Positions 17,974-28,645 of a stretch of DNA of 64,000 nt are shown here, piece by piece; within the stretch, counting starts at the first letter, position 1; each line of letters opens with the position of its first letter. The stretch comes from Rhodobacterales bacterium HKCCSP123 (GTDB lineage Bacteria; Pseudomonadota; Alphaproteobacteria; Rhodobacterales; Rhodobacteraceae): NCBI GenBank assembly GCA_015689745.1, contig WVSO01000004.1, forward strand, positions 36,251-100,250. The letters run 5' to 3'. A program made the position numbers and the translations under genes. The notes beneath the pieces are model-generated. The model was not told the origin of the DNA and did no database searches. It saw only the letters and a list, made by a program, of their open reading frames with translations.

Positions 17974-19542
17974 TCACTCGGCGGCCCGGGCCGGGGCTTC
18001 GGCCTCCATGAAAGCGTCGATCTCGGCGATCTGCCCGGGCGTCAGGCGCAGTCCAAGCTTGGAGCGACGCCAGACCACATCCTCGGCCCGCCGGGCGTAT
18101 TCACGCGTCATCAACCAGCGGAGTTCCGCCTCGGTCAGCGTGGCGCCGAAGTCGCGGCCAAGATCCTCGGGTGCCGTCGCGCCCTCGAGGATCAGTGCAG
18201 CCTCGGTCCCGTAGGCGCGAACCAGCCGCTTGGCCCAGCGATCCGACAGGAAGGTGTAGCGACTGCGCAGCCCATCGATGAGCGCCTGCACGCCGCCCAC
18301 CGGGAAATCCCCGCCGGGGAGCGGCACACCGGCGGTCCAGTGGCCGCAGGTCCCGGGAAAATGCGGGGAAAGCTTGTCCCACGCATCCTCGGCCAGCTTG
18401 CGATAGGTGGTGATCTTGCCGCCGAAGACGTTGAGCAGAACCGGGCCGCCGTCATCGACCGAAAGGACATAGTCGCGCGTCGCCGCCGTCGCCGACTTGG
18501 CCCCGTCATCGTAGAGCGGCCGGACGCCCGAGTAGGTCCAGACCACATCCTCGGCGCTCAGCGCCTTGCGGAAATACTGGTTGGCGAAACCGATCAGGTA
18601 GTCACGCTCGGTCTCGGTGCAGGTGGCCGTGCGCGGGTCGCCGTGGTGTTCCTGGTCGGTGGTGCCGATCAGGGTGAAATCGGTCTCGTAGGGGATGGCG
18701 AAGATGATGCGCCCGTCGGACCCTTGAAAGAAGTAGCACTTGTCATGCCCGGCCACGCGCGGAACCACGATATGCGAGCCGCGCACGAGGCGCACCTTCT
18801 CGCGGCTGTTCTGCCGGATGACGCCCTGCACGATATCCGCCACCCAAGGCCCGCCCGCGTTGACCAGCGCACGGGCCTCGACCACCTCCTCCGCCCCGTC
18901 GCGGTCGAGCGTGATGCGCCAGTGATCGCCCGCGCGCTCGGCGGCGACGACCCTTGTCCGCGTCAGGATGCGCGCGCCGCGCTCCTCGGCGTCGCGGGCG
19001 TTCAGCACGACAAGGCGGGCATCCTCGACCCAGCAGTCGGAATACTCGTAGGCCTTGGTGAAGCGATCCTGAAGCGCCGCGCCCTCGGGCGTGCCCCGCA
19101 GGTCGAGCGCCTTGGTGCCCGGCAGGATCTTCCGCCCGCCGAGGTGGTCATAAAGAAACAGCCCCAGCCGGATCAGCCAATCGGGCCTGCGCCCCTTCAT
19201 CCAGGGCATGAACGTCGTCAGCAGACGTGAGGTCGGGGTGGAGCTGTCGAACCGCATGTCGCGCGACAGCGGCAGCACGAAGCGCATGGGCCAGCTGATG
19301 TGGGGCATCGCGCGCAGAAGCGTCTCGCGTTCCTCGAGCGCGTGGCGGACCAGCTTGAACTCGAAGAACTCGAGATAGCGCAGCCCGCCGTGGAACAGCT
19401 TGGTCGAGGCCGAGGAGGTCGCGCCGGCCAGGTCGCCCATCTCGGCCAAGCAAACGGACAGGCCCCGCCCCGCCGCGTCGCGGGCGATGCCGCAGCCGTT
19501 GATGCCGCCGCCGATCACGAAAAGGTCGTAACGCGCACCCAT
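17974..19542 (-). CDS. glpD: glycerol-3-phosphate dehydrogenase (FAD, aerobic type)
   Basis: 522 residues from the ATG at 19542, which has AAGGAG eight bases upstream. The N-terminal FAD motif is DLFVIGGGINGCGIARDAA. FHGGLRYLEFFEFKLVRHAL and the C-terminal VFGGKITTYRKLAEDA are GlpD hallmarks. It oxidises glycerol 3-phosphate to dihydroxyacetone phosphate at the membrane and passes electrons to quinone. It is first in glpD-glpK-nit and divergent from glpR. Confidence 0.97.
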   Translation of the reverse strand: MGARYDLFVIGGGINGCGIARDAAGRGLSVCLAEMGDLAGATSSASTKLFHGGLRYLEFFEFKLVRHALEERETLLRAMPHISWPMRFVLPLSRDMRFDSSTPTSRLLTTFMPWMKGRRPDWLIRLGLFLYDHLGGRKILPGTKALDLRGTPEGAALQDRFTKAYEYSDCWVEDARLVVLNARDAEERGARILTRTRVVAAERAGDHWRITLDRDGAEEVVEARALVNAGGPWVADIVQGVIRQNSREKVRLVRGSHIVVPRVAGHDKCYFFQGSDGRIIFAIPYETDFTLIGTTDQEHHGDPRTATCTETERDYLIGFANQYFRKALSAEDVVWTYSGVRPLYDDGAKSATAATRDYVLSVDDGGPVLLNVFGGKITTYRKLAEDAWDKLSPHFPGTCGHWTAGVPLPGGDFPVGGVQALIDGLRSRYTFLSDRWAKRLVRAYGTEAALILEGATAPEDLGRDFGATLTEAELRWLMTREYARRAEDVVWRRSKLGLRLTPGQIAEIDAFMEAEAPARAAE

Positions 19543-19591
19543 GGCGACTCCTTCCCCTCGCGGGGTCTGAAAGACGCCCCTGCCTCTCACC

Positions 19592-19626
19592 TCATGTTCG
19601 TTTTGTCAATTTTCATGTTCGGTTTT
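19592..19626. promoter_or_regulatory. 21-bp-spaced direct repeats, candidate GlpR operator
   Basis: TCATGTTCGTTTT at 19592-19604 is followed exactly 21 bases later by TCATGTTCGGTTTT at 19613-19626, two helical turns apart, in the AT-rich gap between glpD and glpR. DeoR-family repressors commonly bind such repeats. No other sequence in this gap is as structured. Confidence 0.6.
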
Positions 19627-19645
19627 TTTCGTTATAGACGATCAC

Positions 19646-20416
19646 ATGATCATGACCCCGCGCCAATCCGACATCCTCGACCGTGCCCGCCAGATGGGGC
19701 GCGTTGCGGTGGAAGAGCTGGCCGAGACCTTCGGTGTCACCGTCCAGACGATCCGCCGCGACCTGACCGAGCTGTGCGACGCGGGGCTGCTCGCCCGCAC
19801 CCATGGCGGCGCGATGCTGCCCTCGGGTGTCACCAACATCGCCTACGAGGAACGCCGCCGCCTGTCGGCGGAAGCGAAAGAGGCGATCGGGCGCGCGGCC
19901 GCCGCGCTGATCCCGGCGGGGGCGTCGCTGTTCCTGAACATCGGGACGACGACCGAGGCCGTGGCCCGCGCGCTGGTTGACACGCCGAACCTGATGGTGG
20001 TCACCAACAACCTGAACGTCGCGCAGATCATGGGCACCCATCCGACCGCCGAGGTGATCCTGACCGGCGGGCGGCTGCGCCGCGCCGATGGCGGGCTGAC
20101 CGGCGACATGGCGGTCGAGACGATCCGGCAATTCAAGGTCGATATCGCCGTCATCGGCGCCTCGGCGCTGGACGGCGAGGGCGACCTGCTCGACTTCGAC
20201 CCCGACGAGGTACGCGTGAGCCGCGCGATTCTGTCTCAGGCGCGCACGGCGATGCTGGTGGCCGATCAGGGCAAGCTTTCGCGCGCGGCCCCGGTGCGGA
20301 TCGGCTCGCTCCGCGATCTCGACCGCTGGGTGACCGATGCCGCCCCGCCGCCCGCCCTGCGCCAGCTTTGCGCCGAGGCGGGCACGCGGGTCACGATTGC
20401 GGAACCCGCGCGATAA
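19646..20416 (+). CDS. glpR: DeoR/GlpR family transcriptional regulator
   Basis: 256 residues (ATGs at 19646 and 19652). The DeoR helix-turn-helix is at residues about 19-43 (VAVEELAETFGVTVQTIRRD) with the family segment GLLARTHGGAML. The sugar-phosphate-sensor half has FLNIGTTTEAVARAL and TGDMAVETIRQFKVDIAVIG. Its divergence from glpD and glpK points to glycerol-3-phosphate-responsive control. The last 26 bases overlap the end of the convergent arylesterase gene. Confidence 0.93.
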   Translation: MIMTPRQSDILDRARQMGRVAVEELAETFGVTVQTIRRDLTELCDAGLLARTHGGAMLPSGVTNIAYEERRRLSAEAKEAIGRAAAALIPAGASLFLNIGTTTEAVARALVDTPNLMVVTNNLNVAQIMGTHPTAEVILTGGRLRRADGGLTGDMAVETIRQFKVDIAVIGASALDGEGDLLDFDPDEVRVSRAILSQARTAMLVADQGKLSRAAPVRIGSLRDLDRWVTDAAPPPALRQLCAEAGTRVTIAEPAR

Positions 20417-21041
20417 GGCGCTCGACCTCGGGGCCAAGCGCCTCGACGATCAGGGCGACGCCCACGGCGTTGGGGTGGATGCCGTCGGGCTGCATGTAGG
20501 CGGCAAGGGCTGTGGCCGGGTCGGCCTCGGCCGCGTCGGTCAGCGCACCGAGGAAGCTGTCGACATGGAGAACGCCGTATTCCGCGGCCAGTTCGGGATA
20601 CATCGCGTCGAAGGCGGCCTTGAACTCCGGCCCGTAGTTGCCCGGCGCGGACAGGCCCACCAGCAACACCTGCACCCCGGCCTCGGCTGCCGCCGACAGG
20701 ATGCCGTCGAGGTTCGCCCGGCTCGCCTCGGGCGGGATGCCGCGCAGCAGGTCGTTGCCGCCAAGCGCCACGATCATCGCGTCCACCTCGGGCGTCAGCG
20801 TCCAGCCGACGCGCGCCAGCCCGCCGGCGGTGGTGTCGCCCGAGACGCCCGCGTTGATCACGCTCACCTCGTGGCCGCGGTCGCGCAGCCACGCCTGAAG
20901 CTGCGGCACGAAACCCTCGTCCTGCACAAGCCCGTAGCCTTGCGTCAGGCTGTCGCCCAGTGCGGCGATCGTCACCTCTTCCGCCGCGGCGGGCGACGCG
21001 ACCATCAGCGCCAGCGCCACCGCCTTGCCCGTGCGGGCCAA
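20391..21041 (-). CDS. arylesterase / lysophospholipase, SGNH hydrolase (TesA type)
   Basis: About 216 residues. Block I AALGDSLTQGYGL holds the nucleophile serine, block III ALGGNDLLRG the oxyanion Asn and block V DGIHPNAVG the Asp-His pair. No ATG precedes the signal peptide; a TTG at 21041 gives ARTGKAVALALMVASPAAA ending before EEV, a good secretion leader, with a TTG at 21056 as alternative. It is divergent from an ABC pair, the same neighbourhood as tesA-ybbA-ybbP in enterobacteria, so a periplasmic thioesterase/lysophospholipase is likely. Confidence 0.88.
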   Translation of the reverse strand: MARTGKAVALALMVASPAAAEEVTIAALGDSLTQGYGLVQDEGFVPQLQAWLRDRGHEVSVINAGVSGDTTAGGLARVGWTLTPEVDAMIVALGGNDLLRGIPPEASRANLDGILSAAAEAGVQVLLVGLSAPGNYGPEFKAAFDAMYPELAAEYGVLHVDSFLGALTDAAEADPATALAAYMQPDGIHPNAVGVALIVEALGPEVERLIARVPQS

Positions 21042-21084
21042 GGCCCCATATGCCAAGGACCGAAGTGAACCGAGGCGTTTAGTG

Positions 21085-21780
21085 ATGACCGATCCCGTCC
21101 TGTCCCTGACCGATACGCGCCTGTCGCTCGACGGCAACGCGGGCCGCGTCGACATCCTGCACGGCATCACGCTGCAGGTGGGCAAGGGGGAAACCGTGGG
21201 GCTCACGGGGCCGTCGGGGTCTGGCAAGTCGTCACTCCTCATGCTCATGGGCGGGCTCGAGCGCGCCACCGGGGGCGAGGTCCGGGCGCTGGGGCAGGAC
21301 CTCACCGCGATGAACGAGGATCAGCTCGCCCGCTTTCGCAGGGAGAATATGGGGGTGGTGTTCCAATCCTTCCACCTGATCCCGACGATGACCGCGCTGG
21401 AAAACGTGGCGACCCCGCTGGAACTGGCAGGCCACACCGATGCCTTCGAGCGGGCCGAGGCGGAACTGGCCGCCGTGGGGCTGGCCAGCCGCGCACATCA
21501 CTACCCCAGCCAGATGTCGGGCGGCGAGCAGCAGCGCGTCGCGCTGGCCCGTGCCGCGGCACCCCGGCCCGCGATCCTTCTGGCCGATGAGCCGACCGGC
21601 AACCTGGACGGCACCAACGGGCAGGCGATCATGGACATGCTCTTCGGGTTGCGCGACCGGCATGGCGCGACGCTGGTTCTGGTGACCCACGCCCCCGAAC
21701 TGGCCGCGCGCTGCGACCGCGAGGTGCGCCTGCGCGACGGGCGGCTGGAGGCCGACGCGCTGCGGGACGCCGCGGAATGA
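21085..21780 (+). CDS. ABC transporter ATP-binding protein (YbbA/LolD type)
   Basis: 231 residues from the ATG at 21085. Walker A LTGPSGSGKSS, Q-loop VVFQSFHLIP, signature MSGGEQQRVALAR and Walker B ILLADEPTGNLD are all present; the last is typical of the MacB/LolD class. It overlaps the next gene by four bases and should energise it. Position next to a TesA-like esterase supports the YbbA assignment; the transported or extracted substrate is unknown. Confidence 0.93.
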   Translation: MTDPVLSLTDTRLSLDGNAGRVDILHGITLQVGKGETVGLTGPSGSGKSSLLMLMGGLERATGGEVRALGQDLTAMNEDQLARFRRENMGVVFQSFHLIPTMTALENVATPLELAGHTDAFERAEAELAAVGLASRAHHYPSQMSGGEQQRVALARAAAPRPAILLADEPTGNLDGTNGQAIMDMLFGLRDRHGATLVLVTHAPELAARCDREVRLRDGRLEADALRDAAE

Positions 21781-24302
21781 GCGTCGCGCTTCGCATCGCG
21801 CGGCGGGAATTGCGCGGGGGGTTGAAGGGGTTTCGCATCTTCCTTGCCTGCCTTGCGCTTGGCGTGGCCGCCATCGCCGCCGTGGGCTCGGTGCGCGAGG
21901 CGATCCAGTCGGGGCTGACGCGCGAGGGCGCGGTGATCCTCGGCGGGGATGCCGAGATGTCCTTCACCTACCGCTTCGCCTCAGATGCCGAGCGCGTCTA
22001 CATGGACGAGATTGCGCTTCGCGTCTCGGAAACCGTCGATTTCCGCTCGATGGTCGTCGTCGACCGCGGCGAGACGCCCGAGCGCGGGCTGACGCAGGTG
22101 CGCGGCGTCGACGGGGCCTATCCGCTTTATGGCACGGTCGCGCTGGACCCCGCCATTCCGCTGGAGCAGGCGCTGGCCACCACCGACCGCCCCGGCGCGG
22201 TCATGGACCGGCTGCTGATCGACCGGCTGGCGCTTGCGGTGGGTGACGTCTTCCGCCTCGGCACGCAGGAGTTCGAGCTGCGCGCAGCACTTGTCACCGA
22301 ACCCGACGGGGCGTCGGGCGGCTTCGGGCTTGGCCCGCGAACCATCGTGACGCTGGAGGGGCTGGAGGGCTCGGGCCTGCTTGCGCCCGGCACGCTCTAC
22401 GACAGCCAGTATCGCCTCGCCCTGCCCGAGGGGGCAGAGCTTGCAACGCTGGCCGAGGATGCGCGCGCCCGCTTCGAGGACACCGGCATGCGCTGGCGCG
22501 ACAGCCGCAACGGCGCGCCGGGCGTGCAGGAATTCGTCGACCGGATCGGGGCCTTCCTCGTGCTGGTCGGGCTGGCGGGGCTGGCCGTGGGCGGCGTCGG
22601 CGTCTCGGCCGCCGTGCGCGCCTACCTCGACGGCAAGGTCGAGACCATCGCCACGCTCAAGACGCTGGGGGCCGAGGGGCGGACGATCTTCGCCGCCTAT
22701 TTCGCACAGGTGGGGCTGTTGACGCTCGTGGGCCTTGTCCTCGGCCTTGCGCTCGGCGCCGCCCTGCCCTTCGTTTTCGCGCCGCTGATCGCCGCGCAAT
22801 TGCCCCTGCCCATCGCCTTCGCCGTCTACCCCGGCCCCTTGGCCGAGGCCGCGCTTTACGGCGCGCTGACGGCGCTCATCTTCACACTCTGGCCACTGGC
22901 CCGCACCGAACAGGTGCGCGCCGCGGCGCTCTTCCGCGACGCGTCGGGCCCGGTGCGGGCATGGCCGCGGCCGGTCTGGATGATGCTGGTCGTCCTGTTG
23001 GCCACGACCCTTGTCGGTCTTGCGACATGGCTTTCCGGGATCGAACGTCTGGCGCTGGGGACCGCGGGCGGCATCCTTGGCGCGCTCCTTCTGCTCGCGC
23101 TTGCGGCGCGCGGCATCCGGGCTGTTGCACGGCGCCTCGCGAGGTCGAGGGCAGTCCGAGGGCGAACCGCCTTGCGAACGGCGTTGGGCGCGGTGGGCGG
23201 CCCCGGCTCCGAGGCGACAAGCGTGGTGCTCTCCCTCGGCTTGGGCCTCGCCGTACTGGCCTCGGTCGGGCAGATCGACAGCAACCTGCGGGCCGCGATC
23301 CAGCGTGACCTGCCCGAGGTCGCGCCGTCGTATTTCTTCGTCGATATCCAGCCCGACCAGCTTCAGCCCTTCCTGGACCGTGTCACGACGGACCCGGCGG
23401 TCAGCCGGGTGGACACCGCGCCGATGCTGCGCGGCATCATCACCCGCATCAACGGCCAGCGCGCGCAGGACGTGGCAGGCGATCATTGGGTGATCGAGGG
23501 CGACCGGGGCGTCACCTACACGACCGAAGCGCCGCCGGACGAGGAAATCGTCGCCGGCCGCTGGTGGCCCGACGACTACGCCGGCCCGCCGCTTGTGGCC
23601 TTCGCCGCCGAGGAGGCGATGGAGATCGGGATCGGCGTCGGCGACAGGATCACCGTGAACATCCTCGGACGGGACATCGAGGCAGAGATCGCGGCGCTCC
23701 GCGAGGTGAGTTTCGAGAACGCCGGTATCGGCTTTGTCGTCACGATGTCGCGGAACGCGCTGGCGGGCGCGCCGCACACCCATATCGCCACCGTCTACGC
23801 CGAGGAGGCGGCCGAGGCCGCCATCCTGCGCGACGTGGCCGGCGCCGCGCCCAACATCACCGCGATCCGCGTGCGCGACGCGCTCGACCGCGTGGCCGAG
23901 GCGTTGCGCAGCCTTGCCGCGGCCACCTCCTACGGGGCGGGGGCGACGCTGGTCACGGGCTTCATCGTCCTGATCGGCGCAGCGGCGGCGGGCGAGCGGG
24001 GGCGTGTTTTCGAGGCGGCGGTTATGAAGACGCTGGGGGCCGCGCGGGGCGGCATCCTCGTGAGTTTCGCCTTGCGCTCGGCCATTCTCGGTGCCGCTGC
24101 GGGGGTTGTGGCGATCCTGGCCGGTGCGCTCGGCGGATGGGCCGTGATGACCTTCGTGATGGACAGCTCTTACAGGTTCGAACCGGTCTCGGCCGTGGCG
24201 ATCGTGGTTGGCGGCGCATTGGCCACGCTTCTGGCAGGGCTCGCATTCGCGTGGCGGCCGCTGGCCACGCGCCCGGCCCGCGTGTTGCGCGCGCGCGACT
24301 GA
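21777..24302 (+). CDS. FtsX-like ABC permease (YbbP type)
   Basis: 841 residues. A first membrane helix near residue 20, then a large periplasmic stretch, then two FtsX-type three-helix units (from about residue 255, VGLAGLAVGGVGVSAAVRAY, and from about residue 720, ATLVTGFIVLIGAAAAGERG) with further helices between. Architecture and length match YbbP. The ATGA overlap with the ATPase gene shows coupling. In the family these complexes move or extract lipids rather than import solutes; its exact role is unknown. Confidence 0.9.
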   Translation: MSVALRIARRELRGGLKGFRIFLACLALGVAAIAAVGSVREAIQSGLTREGAVILGGDAEMSFTYRFASDAERVYMDEIALRVSETVDFRSMVVVDRGETPERGLTQVRGVDGAYPLYGTVALDPAIPLEQALATTDRPGAVMDRLLIDRLALAVGDVFRLGTQEFELRAALVTEPDGASGGFGLGPRTIVTLEGLEGSGLLAPGTLYDSQYRLALPEGAELATLAEDARARFEDTGMRWRDSRNGAPGVQEFVDRIGAFLVLVGLAGLAVGGVGVSAAVRAYLDGKVETIATLKTLGAEGRTIFAAYFAQVGLLTLVGLVLGLALGAALPFVFAPLIAAQLPLPIAFAVYPGPLAEAALYGALTALIFTLWPLARTEQVRAAALFRDASGPVRAWPRPVWMMLVVLLATTLVGLATWLSGIERLALGTAGGILGALLLLALAARGIRAVARRLARSRAVRGRTALRTALGAVGGPGSEATSVVLSLGLGLAVLASVGQIDSNLRAAIQRDLPEVAPSYFFVDIQPDQLQPFLDRVTTDPAVSRVDTAPMLRGIITRINGQRAQDVAGDHWVIEGDRGVTYTTEAPPDEEIVAGRWWPDDYAGPPLVAFAAEEAMEIGIGVGDRITVNILGRDIEAEIAALREVSFENAGIGFVVTMSRNALAGAPHTHIATVYAEEAAEAAILRDVAGAAPNITAIRVRDALDRVAEALRSLAAATSYGAGATLVTGFIVLIGAAAAGERGRVFEAAVMKTLGAARGGILVSFALRSAILGAAAGVVAILAGALGGWAVMTFVMDSSYRFEPVSAVAIVVGGALATLLAGLAFAWRPLATRPARVLRARD

Positions 24303-24363
24303 CCGCGACCGATCCGCGTCGGGCACTCTTGCCAATCGGCGGGGGAAGGCGCACCTGCATGCC

Positions 24364-25167
24364 ATGTTGCGTCCGTTTCGTTCTCTCCTTGGCCGTCGTG
24401 CCGCTGACCGGTCCCAGGTCGAGCCACATGGCACCGACGACCTGCCGCGTCCGAAAAGCACGAGCTACATCGTGGGCGACATCCACGGGCGGGCGGACCT
24501 GCTCGAGCTGATGCTCGAACTGATCGACGCCCATATCGGCGGCACCGGCAGCACCGATCCAAAGCTGGTCTTCGTCGGCGACTACGTCGACCATGGCCCG
24601 GACAGCGCGGGGGTGCTGGCGCGGATGCGGGAACTGACGGCCGATTTCCCCGAGAACGTCGCCTGCCTGATGGGCAACCACGAGCGGATGATGCTCGACT
24701 TCCTGTCCGATCCGGCCCTTCGCGGCCCGCGGTGGCTGCGGGAGGGGGGCGCGGCGACGCTGGAAAGCTTCCGCATCCGCACCGATGATCTGACCCCCAT
24801 GGCCGAGGCCGAGGACTGGAAGGCCGCCGCAACCCGACTCGCCCAGGCCCTCGGCGAGGACGCGCGCGACTGGCTGATCTCGCGGCCCCTCAGCTGGCAT
24901 TCGGGCAATCTCTGGGCGGTGCATGCGGGGGCAGACCCGGCGCGCGGGATGGAAGACCAGACGCCGCGCGTGCTGCTTTGGGGGCATCCTGAATTCGAAA
25001 GCGCGATGCGCGGCGATGATGCCTGGGTCGCGCATGGCCATGTCGAGCTTGATACGCCGGTCTTCGCCGATGGCCGCATCTCTCTCGACACGGCGGCCTG
25101 GTCCACCGGCAAGCTGACCGCGATCGCCATCAGGCCCGACGGCAGCCACGCCTTCCTTCAGACCTGA
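24364..25167 (+). CDS. PPP-family metallophosphatase
   Basis: 267 residues. The metal-binding signatures are present in order: YIVGDIHGR, FVGDYVDHGPDS and CLMGNHE, followed by histidines in SWHSGN, VHAGAD and VAHGHVE. This is the bacterial serine/threonine protein phosphatase / ApaH-like layout; protein phosphatase and nucleotide hydrolase functions cannot be separated by sequence alone. It stands alone, converging on mrpG with a 14-base gap. Confidence 0.9.
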   Translation: MLRPFRSLLGRRAADRSQVEPHGTDDLPRPKSTSYIVGDIHGRADLLELMLELIDAHIGGTGSTDPKLVFVGDYVDHGPDSAGVLARMRELTADFPENVACLMGNHERMMLDFLSDPALRGPRWLREGGAATLESFRIRTDDLTPMAEAEDWKAAATRLAQALGEDARDWLISRPLSWHSGNLWAVHAGADPARGMEDQTPRVLLWGHPEFESAMRGDDAWVAHGHVELDTPVFADGRISLDTAAWSTGKLTAIAIRPDGSHAFLQT

Positions 25168-25181
25168 GCCGGGCAGCCGCC

Positions 25182-25511
25182 TCAGCGGTTGAGCTTTTCC
25201 TCGGCGCCGTCCTCGATCCGGGTATTCCAGAGCGGCACACCGTTCTTGAACGCCGCGCGCCCGATCATGTGCGCGGCCACCGGCGCCGTCACCAGCAGGA
25301 ACAGGATCGCCGCCAATGCGCGGGTGATCGTCGCGGCGTCGGCGAAATAGATCGCCCCGGCGCCCAGGATCAGGCCCGAGCCGAGCGTTCCCGCCTTGGT
25401 CGAAGCATGCATGCGGATCAGCACGTCCGGCAGGCGCAAGATGCCCAGACCCGCCACGAAACAGAAGAACCCGCCAAGCAGCACCATGACCGCCATGATC
25501 CATTCAGCCAT
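25182..25511 (-). CDS. mrpG: Na+/H+ antiporter subunit MrpG
   Basis: 109 residues, three membrane helices. GILRLPDVLIRMHASTKAGT is the family core. It is the last gene of the mrp operon and overlaps mrpF by eight bases. MrpG is a small integral subunit needed for antiport by the whole complex. Confidence 0.93.
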   Translation of the reverse strand: MAEWIMAVMVLLGGFFCFVAGLGILRLPDVLIRMHASTKAGTLGSGLILGAGAIYFADAATITRALAAILFLLVTAPVAAHMIGRAAFKNGVPLWNTRIEDGAEEKLNR

Positions 25512-25830
25512 TGCTTTCGCCCTCCGCAGCCGGGGTTTCCTTCTTGGTTTCGCGCGAGATCCGCGTGCTCCGCCGTTCCACGAAGCGCGCCAGCGCGACG
25601 GTGGCCAGGAAGCCCACCAGCGCCAGCACGATCGCCACGTCGATGAAGGCCGTATCCTCGGACAGGATCGCGTAGAGGCCGCAGAAGCTGACGATCAGCA
25701 CCGTCATCATGTCGAGCGCCACCACCCGGTCCGGCAGGCTGGGCCCGAGGATCAGCCGGATGAAGGCAAAGGCCACACCCAGCATGACAAGGACGAAGGA
25801 GATGTCGATCGCGATTGCCAGAATATCCAT
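25504..25830 (-). CDS. mrpF: Na+/H+ antiporter subunit MrpF
   Basis: 108 residues with three membrane helices and the core FIRLILGPSLPDRVVALDMM characteristic of MrpF. The C-terminal 20 residues are charged and cytoplasmic. It lies four bases after mrpE and overlaps mrpG. Confidence 0.93.
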   Translation of the reverse strand: MDILAIAIDISFVLVMLGVAFAFIRLILGPSLPDRVVALDMMTVLIVSFCGLYAILSEDTAFIDVAIVLALVGFLATVALARFVERRSTRISRETKKETPAAEGESNG

Positions 25831-25834
25831 GTCC

Positions 25835-26310
25835 CTACTCCGTCGCCTCGATCACCCAGCGCTCCATCCCGTCCTTGATCTGCCGCCGGATCTCGTCGGG
25901 ATCATCGGCGAACATGGCGTGGATGTAGAGCGTCTTGCCGTCGTCCGTCACATCAAGGCTCAGCGTGCCCGGCGTCAGCGTGATCAGGTTGGTCACCAGA
26001 AGGATGTCCATTTCGCTCTTGACCGTCAGCGGCACCGAGATGATGCCGGGCCGCGATTTCTGCGCTGGCGTGAGCACGTCCCAGACCACCTGCAGCGACG
26101 AGACGATCAGCTCGTAGAGGAACAGCACGATCAGCTTGGCCCATTTGCCCGAGCGGCGGAAATAGCTTTCCGACCCCGGGAAGAGCGACCGGGTGAGCCA
26201 CAGGCAGCCCGAGCCGAGCGCGAAGCCGACAGCGATACCGCCCAGCGTGATGTTCCCGGTCAGCGCGGCCCAGGCGATGGCCAGCAGGATGTTGAGCGCG
26301 AAGACATTGA

Positions 26311-26314
<4 letters not shown>
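25835..26314 (-). CDS. mrpE: Na+/H+ antiporter subunit MrpE
   Basis: 159 residues: two N-terminal membrane helices and a soluble tail. TLTPGTLSLDVTDDGKTLYI is the MrpE signature. The start overlaps the mrpD stop by four bases (ATGA). Confidence 0.93.
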
Positions 26315-27851
<1,537 letters not shown>

Positions 27852-27855
<4 letters not shown>

Positions 27856-28214
27856 TTGCCGCCCTCCTCAGGCTCGGCGAGGCGCATCTCGTCGGAATTC
27901 AGCGTGCCGAGGTTCTGGTAGGTCCGGAACACGAGTGTCAGCGCAAAGGCGAAGAGGCCGAAGCCGATCACGATGGCGGTCAGAACCAGCGCCTGCGGCA
28001 GCGCGTTGGCCACGGTCTCGAGCGGCGCGTCCGCGCCCTCGGGGATCAGCGGCGGCGCTTCGGCGGTCAGGCGGCCAGAGGCGAAGATGATCAGGTTGGC
28101 CGCGTTCGAGATCAGGATCAGCCCGAAGAGGAAACGCAGCACGTTGCGCGCCAGCATCAGGTAGACCGAGGCCGCGACGAGGACGCCGACCATGATGGCG
28201 ACAAGGATCTCCAT
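27852..28214 (-). CDS. mrpC: Na+/H+ antiporter subunit MrpC
   Basis: 120 residues from the ATG at 28214, NuoK-like with three helices; NVLRFLFGLILISNAANLII is the core. The start shares one base with the mrpB stop. A longer in-frame extension upstream belongs to another frame of mrpB and is not used. Confidence 0.93.
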
Positions 28215-28645
28215 CAGACTTCCTCCTCCAGCGCGAGAACAAGGGTCAGGATCGACCCGAACACGACGAGATAGACCCCGATGTCGAAGACGAGGACCGA
28301 GCTGATCGGCAGGCCCTTGTCGTCCGGGTCGGAAGGGTCCGCGCCCGCGAACCACCATTGCCCGGTGAAGAAGGCCTCGCCGAAGAAGGCGGCGAAGACG
28401 CCCGCGGCCAGCGCGATGCCAAGGCCCACCATCGCGATGTTCTGCGGCTCGTAGCGCAGCGTGCGGCGCGTGGCCTCGGCCCCCTGCGCGATGGCGTAGA
28501 GGACGAAACCGGTTGCCCCGATGAGCCCGCCGATGAAGCCGCCCCCGGGCAGGTTGTGGCCACGCAGGAGCATGAAGATCGAGAAGAGCAGCAGAAGCGC
28601 CGTCAGAAGCCGGGTCGCCGCGACAAGGATGATGGAGGTCTTCAT
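28214..28645 (-). CDS. mrpB: Na+/H+ antiporter subunit MrpB
   Basis: 143 residues, four helices, with the signature [21 protein letters not shown]. The 5' end overlaps mrpA by four bases. Separate MrpB plus a long MrpA marks a group 1 (seven-gene) Mrp system. Confidence 0.94.
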   Translation of the reverse strand: MKTSIILVAATRLLTALLLLFSIFMLLRGHNLPGGGFIGGLIGATGFVLYAIAQGAEATRRTLRYEPQNIAMVGLGIALAAGVFAAFFGEAFFTGQWWFAGADPSDPDDKGLPISSVLVFDIGVYLVVFGSILTLVLALEEEV

